Shown here: in pieces, positions 57,751 to 64,000 of the stretch
Position numbering within the stretch: position 1 is the stretch's first letter
Layout of the letters: each line of letters opens with the position of its first letter
DNA from: Eucommia ulmoides
Lineage: Eukaryota > Streptophyta > Magnoliopsida > Garryales > Eucommiaceae
Direction: 5' to 3'
Length of the DNA stretch: 64,000 nt
NCBI GenBank assembly: GCA_016647705.1
Contig: CM028328.1
Location: forward strand, 2,166,501-2,230,500
Translations under genes and position numbers: made by a program
Notes under the pieces: model-generated
Seen by the model: the letters and a program-made list of their open reading frames with translations, nothing else
Database searches by the model: none
Told to the model about the DNA's origin: nothing

Positions 57751-58289
57751 ATCTCATAGAACTCCTTGGGCAGTAAAACTTTATCCACCTGATAAACCGC
57801 CAGCGGAAAATCTTGCCTCAACGCATTGTTAACCTGGTTTCCCTGGCCGGTGAAATTGAGCCCGAAGACGCGGCCTTCCTGGCCGATGGCCTGCGTCCGT
57901 ACCGGGTTGCTGACGGTGAGGAGGCTGGTCAAGGCGTAGTACCTCTGCAAGACGTGGTAGAGGACCAACTGGACCAGCTGCAAGTCGGAGAAGGCGTTGA
58001 TGGTGCCGGGCGGGAGCTTATTGAAGGCATTATCGGTCGGAGCAAACAGTGTGAGGCCATAGAGGGAGTTGTTGAGCTGATTGTCGATTTGGTTTCCGAC
58101 CTGGGTTTCCGTCAGGAGGCGAGTGAGGACTATGTATCGGCCACCTTTAGCGAGGATTCCGGTGACACTGATGGGACCAGAGGGGGCCGGAGATGGGGAG
58201 GAGAGGGACCGAGCTAGGGTTTGGGGGAAGAGAGAGAGGGAGAGTTGGAGAAAAAATGGAAGAAAGAGAGAGAAAAGTGGGTTAGGCAT

Positions 58290-59799
58290 GGAGTTGGTTG
58301 ACGGTGGTTGGCGGTGGCGGGGGTGGTGGAGAAGTGTTATGTGGTGTGTGGTGGATTATATGGAGGTCAGCCATGAAAATGATGGAATGAGTTGGATGCG
58401 AACTTGAAGTCAACACAAATATGTCCACGTAAAAATATATTATTTTTCAAGATATGGGTGAGGAGTGTTTTTTCTTAATTATTATTCTCTTTATATTTTT
58501 AAATTAAAAATAAAAAAACTAGGGAAAAAGTTTTTTTTTATTGTAATTATTTAATTTTATCGTAGACATTTTTTACAATCTAATTATATATTCGGATTTT
58601 TATAAATAATATCAATAAAACGATATCAAATTCATTATATTTTTTTTATTAGTTTCAATTTTCACATTCATATAATATTCTGTATGATACTTTCAAAAAA
58701 TTTAGTTTTTACATTTCATATTGTATTCAACATGCTACTTTCACACTTTTCAATTTTCACGTGTTACATTTAATATCAAATCACCTTTATCAGTAAGTTA
58801 TATTACATTCAACACGCATATAATTTGTTCAAATATCAACATTAATTAATGTTATTTTCTATTATATCGGATGTTATATTCAACATTTACGAAGAAATAC
58901 AGAATGTAGTAATGTTAATGTTATGTATAACATTTACATACATCTCAATTTAGAATTCGAAAAAAAAAATATTAATCACCAAATATTACATTCAACATTA
59001 GTGTCACACAAATTATAAGATGTTACATATAAAATTTACATGAAATACGATTCACATCTCCAAAAACGTGATTAATATCTTATTTTAAATAAAACGATCT
59101 CCTGATGATTATTGTATAAAAAAAATTAATTTTTCAACAATAGGTTCATGATAAAATCGCAAGTTTTATATTCAAAAATTTGATTGAAAGTTACCATATT
59201 TGTTTCTATATTTTTAGGAATAATAAAAACTGAAAGTAGTATAAGAAGTGCAACCATTCATTAATGAGAGGTAAATTAATCCACGAATCCCTAAAAGTAG
59301 TGATCGGTGTAAAATAAAAAAATGGATGTAATCAGTAATTAAAGCTTAAAAAAGAGAGTGTTCGGTCACTGTCCCATAAATATAAACTAATGCGGCAAAT
59401 AACTGTCCTTATAAGTTATTAGGATAATTTTTTATAAGACACCTTTTAATTATTTTAATTTTAATATGTCCTAAAATTGTATATATTTAGCACTATTTGA
59501 TATCAAGTATTAGATAGTTAATATTAACTAAATCGTTAAAAAAATCAAATAAAAATAAAAATTATAAGCAATTTACTTTAATAATAATCTAATATTTAAA
59601 AAAATGTTTATTTTGATACGAAAAATAAGCAAACGAGCTGTGTACTAAAAAAATAACTAAATTTAAGGTTATTCCGACTCAAAATTCGAATAATTTATGA
59701 TTGAATTGAGATTTGTTTTCCAAATGAAAAATATTAAAAAATGAAATAAAAAGTCTAGTTAATTTTTATTTAAATTATTTGAGATTAATTTTTATTTAA

Positions 59800-59830
<31 letters not shown>
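58290..59830. other. FLA upstream region, AT-rich, no gene
   Basis: The first 150 bp are the FLA promoter side (minus strand), with a TATA-like element near 58360. From 58440 the sequence is AT-rich with scattered acattcaacat-type words and an AT microsatellite at 59802-59830. No coding region is supported. Confidence 0.6.
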
Positions 59831-59835
<5 letters not shown>

Positions 59836-60612
59836 AGGGTATTTTTGGGCTTCTCCAAGTCAGCACTTGGGACCCAGCCACGTGTCCATTGTTGTAGTGA
59901 CAGAGACGCATTCCGAAATCCACAAATGTCACACTGGAGCATACGCCGACCACGACTCCTCCCAGGAACTAGGAGCGAGGAGCCTCGCTGGGACGTGTCG
60001 CTCTGAGATCTACGCCGTGCCCTGGGTAGTCAGTTTCAAGGACTCAGTCGTTCATCTCAACCGGCTCCCCTTTTCACCTTGTTTCTTCTCCAGGACTCTA
60101 CGGATCTCCGCTCTCCTTCACCATCTTACCGCCGCAGGCCTGACAAAGGCCCGCGGGCTTCGCCAAATGGGCCCAAAAGTCTAAGCCCAACAATTATCTC
60201 CTAAACTCCTTGGATTATCGGCTAAATACATGATTTCGACTACTTAACTGTGTTTAGACCCAACTAATCATCTCCAACGCCTATATATATCGGGGGCTAT
60301 GTAAGCCCGAGGTACGCTTGAATGACTTATATTACACGCGAGTTCATTTGTTTGCTTACTATATTCTGTACATTTTCTCTCTGAGCACTGATTACCACGC
60401 CGGAGAAGTTTTACCGGGACAAACCCCCGTCTGAGCCTTCTGCAGATACACTCCCTGAGGAGCAGGACTCTGGACATAGCAGGTCAGTTCTCCCAGGACC
60501 CAGCATAGCTCACGCGTGGACTTTTCAACCATCGACTCCACCTCAGCAAGAGGATCCACCTGTCATCCGACTGGACCATACTCGAGGTGTGTACCAATTT
60601 TATGCACCAACA
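59831..60612 (+). mobile_element. Solo LTR, 782 bp, Tat-like
   Basis: Begins TGATGAGGG and ends CACCAACA, flanked on both sides by atata from the AT microsatellite it entered. The style (GC-rich, CACCAACA end, promoter-like CCTATATATATCGG near 60281 followed by a leader) resembles the LTRs of the Tat elements here, but the body is not the same family. No internal domain or second LTR lies nearby. Confidence 0.8.
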
Positions 60613-60854
60613 ATATATATATATATAGTCGAGTTGGTAAAAAAAAATAATGTAGATCTAGGATTAATTGAAATTAAATATAGAGTTCAATTGGGGGAGA
60701 TGTACCCATTTCAACTCTACAACACCTAACCCTAAAAGAAAAAAAAAAAAAAAAAAAGAAGTATAATTTCACTTTACACACTTATAATTAGACCGAATTG
60801 TATTTTATACTTCAGTATTTTTTTTTATTTTTTTTTTACTACTTAAAGATTTAA
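60613..60854. other. AT-rich spacer, nothing recognised
   Basis: Simple A- and T-runs and a fragment (cacacttataattagaccgaattg) related to the MITE-like repeat at 32795-33110. No gene. Confidence 0.5.
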
Positions 60855-62275
60855 GCACTTCTTTGAGAGAAGTTAATGGTGGAGGATGATTGCCTCCTTC
60901 TCCGTTTAGATCCTGCCTCATCAATGTGGGACGCATTGTTTAGTGCCATGTTTGGCTTCTTCTTTTTTTCCTAAATTAAAAAATTAAAATCAACTAATTT
61001 GGGGTTATTAAAATCATGATTTGGGTTTTTTTTTTTTTAACCAATTTGGGTATTTTAGAAAATTAAAATCAACTAATTTGTGATATTTTCAAATTTTTTA
61101 TTCTATGCTTCCGAACATTCTCTTAAGAGGAGCTTACTGAACGGTCTTGTCTACCTATCGAACCAAATCTAGCTAGTACAATCGAAGAACCACCACGCCG
61201 CCACCATGCAACCAACGGACATCGCGGAACACCCCAAACTCTTGCAATTCGGTATGTACTCTTTCTCTTCCGATCTGATCTCTCGCATGATGTTCTTCAG
61301 CTTCAATTTGGTCACAATCTGGCTAGATCTAGATCTCTTTTTCCTTCTCTCAAGATATGGAGTTATGGACTAGATCTAGTTTCTAGATCATTGTCAATTT
61401 CTTTTCTTGTATTTTTGTTATTTAAGTTTTTAGATCTGTCTTGGCCTATATTAAAAAAAAAAAAAAAACATATTTTTTAGTATTTCTAGTTGTACAATTC
61501 TGATTTTTTATTTTATTTACTATGGTGGTGATAATGATACATGGTGATAGTGAATATTTATTGTGGTGACAGGGGTGATAATGGATATTTGTTGTGGCGG
61601 TGAAAGCAAATGTTTCTTATGGTGGCGGCGATGATTGTCAATGTTTATTGTGGTAGTGGCAATCATTGTCAATGTATGTTGTGGTGGTGGTGGTGATATT
61701 CAATATATATTTATTTTTTTATTATACGATGAGGTATGTCTATGTTAGTTTGCTCGCACTTCGACTATTAACTTCATTAACGATCCTAAGGGGGCACACC
61801 ACTACATCGATCTAATTCATTCAGGATTTTACTCTTGTAAAAGTGTTTATCAGGAGAATCGAACTCTGATTGATAAAGAAAGGAGGACACCTCCCCTTAC
61901 TAAATAGACTAACCCTCTTGGGTATATTCAATGTTTGTTGAGGTGATCAATGGTAGTTGCAGTAGTAGGAAATTTTGTGGTGGTGATGAATATTTTTTGT
62001 GACGGTGAACAGTTGTTGGCGGTGACAATAATAGTTAATGATTATTATGGTTGTGGCGGCGACAATAAATGTTTGTTGTGGTGGTTAGTGTTAATTGTGA
62101 AAAAAAATTAATAGATTTTTTTTCATGAAATATTATGAATTTTTTGAATTGGGATTTTCGTTACAAAAGAGAGGATAAATTTATTTAATGTATGGTCTCT
62201 AAGGCTCATATCTAATTACCCAAAAAACGTCAAAACAATGAAATGCAAAAAAAAAAAAAAAAAAAAAAGAATATT
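60855..62275. repeat. Segmental duplication, copy C, including the upstream region of the 33894-34580 gene
   Basis: 60855-61055 matches 34668-34807, the 5' flank of the unknown-function gene (cttctttg.gagaag, ctccttctcc.tttagatcct, catcaatgtgggac.cattg). It continues without the Tourist-like insertion into sequence matching 36838-36930, then 37440-38300. It therefore preserves an empty site for that insertion. The coding region itself is not duplicated here. Confidence 0.8.
61727..61925 (-). repeat. tRNA-derived SINE-like unit, copy 3
   Basis: On the minus strand a B-box-like GAGTTCGATTC (near 61858-61870) and an A-box-like TTAGTCTATTTAG (near 61905) are spaced as in a tRNA-derived SINE. Homologous to 37722-37915. 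Confidence 0.55.
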
Positions 62276-62285
62276 AATGAGTGTT

Positions 62286-62411
62286 TATACCAATGACCTC
62301 CCTTGTCTTTTGATCTTAAACCAGATAACTCTTTTGTCATTTTACAAATACCAATTACCCTCCTTAGTTTCGCAATTGAAATCACTTACTCCCTTTATGA
62401 CGTAAATGTCC

Positions 62412-62452
<41 letters not shown>

Positions 62453-63130
62453 TTATTTATTTATTTTTAGAAAAATTCACGAACACCCCTTTATTTTAAA
62501 AGTTATAATTTTTATCCTTAACTTTTTAAATAATTATATTTACCTCTCACCCTACCACACCCTCTTACCACCCACCACCGTCCACCGCAACTGCCCACCG
62601 CCCACTGCCCACTGCTACCTATACCGCCACCGCCCACTGCCATCCCCACCGCTACCCCTACCGCCACCGTCGGAGAGAGAGAGAGAGAAAGGTTGGTGGT
62701 GGGAGAGAGAGGGGAGAGGATGAAGATGTTTTTTTATTTTTTATTTTTATTTTCAATTTGTTTAATAAAAGGGTAAAAAAAATATATTGGTTTGTTAGTG
62801 TAAAAAAATAAATGATGAAAATATAATAGACGGTGGGGGTGGGAGGTGGGTGGCGGTGGTGAGCGATGAGATGGTGCAGTAGGGTGGGAGGTAAATATAA
62901 TTATTTAAAAAATTAAAGGTAAAAATTATAACTTTGAAAATAAGGGGGTGTTAATGAATTTTTATAAAACTAAAAATATAATTTTTTTAAAAAATATTAG
63001 AAAGGCATTTATGTCACAAAGGGGAAAGGAGGTAAGTGGTTTCAAATGTAAAACAACAGGCGTGATTGGTATTTATAAAAGGACGGGAGAGATATTTGGT
63101 TTAAGGCTAAAAGGCATGAAAAATTATTGA
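62286..63130. mobile_element. Foldback element with arms of about 250 bp
   Basis: The left arm (62286-62545: gtttataccaatgacctccc, cttaaaccagataactctttt, acaaataccaattaccctcc, aattcacgaacaccccttta) is mirrored by the right arm (62880-63130). The loop is rich in caccgcccactgcc and gagagaga. An AT microsatellite and a ttta run (62420-62467) lie in the left arm. No coding domain. Confidence 0.8.
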
Positions 63131-63137
63131 TATAAAC

Positions 63138-63986
63138 TAGGGGTGTGCACGGTTCGGATCGGGCGGGTTTCATTGGAAAACATAGGCCGATCCGAAATAT
63201 TTGGGTTACTGAAAGCGTCCCCCGATTCCGATCGAAATGATCGGGTGTGGTTGATGAGTCATCCGAACAAATTCAGATCAGTATTTCGGATAGGTCGGTA
63301 TCACCGACAATCAAATTCTCAAACAAACGAATCGAAATCAGAAACAAAGAAAATAAAAAACATACACAGCCTTTGGATTTGGCAGAAGTCAAAATAAAAA
63401 ACATAAATGAAATTAAAAAAAAAAAACTCACAAACGAAATTGAAATTATACTCAAGAAGCGTCGTAGATCTAGCAAAAGGAAGAACATGATGTACATCAG
63501 TAGACGTCATTGTCGTTGATCGGGAAATCGGAACATTTAGAATGCAGTGAAGGCTCAAGAAGAAGAAGCCTTATGCTAGATGGAGAAGAATGCAGCGAAG
63601 GCTCTGAAACTCAGTAGATTAGTAGATGTCATCTTCGGTGATGATCGATGAGAGAAGAAGCCTTTGATTGCATTTTTGGTCTGAGGTGGAGAAGCGGCTT
63701 CGGTGAAAAGAAGAAATCAAATGAGGAACACCTGAGGCGGTTAGGGTTTACTTGAAGTGGATAATCTGTATTTATAACATGATAAAACGACGTCGTTTAA
63801 AGTGTTCGAATCGGATCGGGTTTAATCCGATCCGCATGTTGCAAACCTGCGCACCGATCTAGATTGTTCGGGCCTAGTTATTTTGGGCCGATTCTTTCAT
63901 TTACTGTTCATATTATCTTCGGGTTGGGCCTATTTCAGGCGGGTTCGGATCTACCCATCGGGTTTCGGGTATTTTGCACACCCCTA
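63138..63986. mobile_element. hAT-like MITE, 849 bp
   Basis: The terminal inverted repeats are TAGGGGTGTGCA at 63138 and its exact complement ending at 63986. The flanking 8-bp duplication atataaac (63130-63137 and 63987-63994) is perfect, as expected for the hAT superfamily. The interior is non-coding: no transposase, only short open frames such as 63247-63519. It entered at the end of the foldback element. Confidence 0.9.
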
Positions 63987-64000
63987 ATATAAACCCATAT

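Larger units (their letters stand above)
43270..58289 (-). pseudogene. FLA7: FLA7-like fasciclin-like arabinogalactan protein, split by a 14.1-kb retrotransposon
   Basis: The first part (58289-57751) encodes a signal peptide (MPNPLFSLFLPFFLQLSLS) and one FAS1 domain: NQLNNSLYGLTLFAPTDNAF, LVLYHVL, SNPVRTQA, LAVYQVDKVLLPKEFYEI. The second part (43626-43270) encodes the rest: KLPAVSRTSG, four 21-residue Thr/Pro/Gly repeats built on ADGLAPPNGSG, and a hydrophobic GPI-type tail (VGLGLVGGLVVF). Removing the element and one 5-bp target copy gives an in-frame 296-residue protein. Single-FAS1, GPI-anchored FLAs act at the plasma membrane and cell wall. The layout and tail resemble Arabidopsis FLA7. 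The 57751 part alone runs into the LTR and would lack the anchor. A TATA-like CATATAAT lies near 58356-58363. Confidence 0.9.

Noticed and set aside
58081..58407. Plus-strand ORFs opposite the FLA first half
   Set aside because: They are shadows of the FLA coding sequence on the other strand.

Overview
The window is nuclear DNA from a flowering plant, most likely a eudicot. The evidence is two intron-bearing or plant-specific genes (a class II phenylpropanoid-type O-methyltransferase and a fasciclin-like arabinogalactan protein), Tat-lineage Ty3/gypsy retrotransposons, Tourist-like and hAT-like MITEs, tRNA-derived SINE-like repeats and a very AT-rich background. The species cannot be named from the sequence. 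No rRNA or tRNA gene, CRISPR array or bacterial-type feature was seen.

Layout. 1-20441 is a nest of retrotransposons. A decayed Ogre/Tat-like element on the minus strand has one LTR at 1-2081 and the other at 7808-20441. A solo LTR (5053-6671) sits in its gag. A second, better preserved Tat element (8363-18956, minus strand) sits in its right LTR. 20442-23330 is AT-rich repeat debris. 23406-25648 is an apparently intact two-exon O-methyltransferase gene, with an inverted-repeat element and a long AT microsatellite in its intron. 25900-33600 is DNA-transposon and MITE territory with a 2.7-kb solo LTR. 33894-34580 (minus) is an intact coding region for a conserved plant protein of unknown function; nested Tourist-like elements lie just upstream of it. 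36835-42300 holds two copies of a repeat or segmental duplication, and a third copy lies at 60855-62275. 43270-58289 is a FLA7-like gene (minus) split by a 14.1-kb Tat element (43627-57750, plus), which itself carries a 2.9-kb solo LTR. The right end holds another solo LTR, a foldback element and a hAT MITE.

How the parts relate. The two Tat elements share one architecture: LTR, PBS, gag-PR-RT-RNaseH-INT, then an antisense, spliced, transposase_28-like gene between pol and the 3' LTR. In each element this antisense gene has a TATA box 110-121 bp before its start codon. The inner element also has a 100-bp satellite array between that gene and the LTR. Premature stops in the elements are almost all explained by C-to-T or G-to-A changes, as expected from deamination of methylated cytosine. 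The LTR pairs differ by roughly 7% and 8% (hand counts). The FLA gene is the clearest casualty: removing the element and one target-site copy restores a continuous reading frame.
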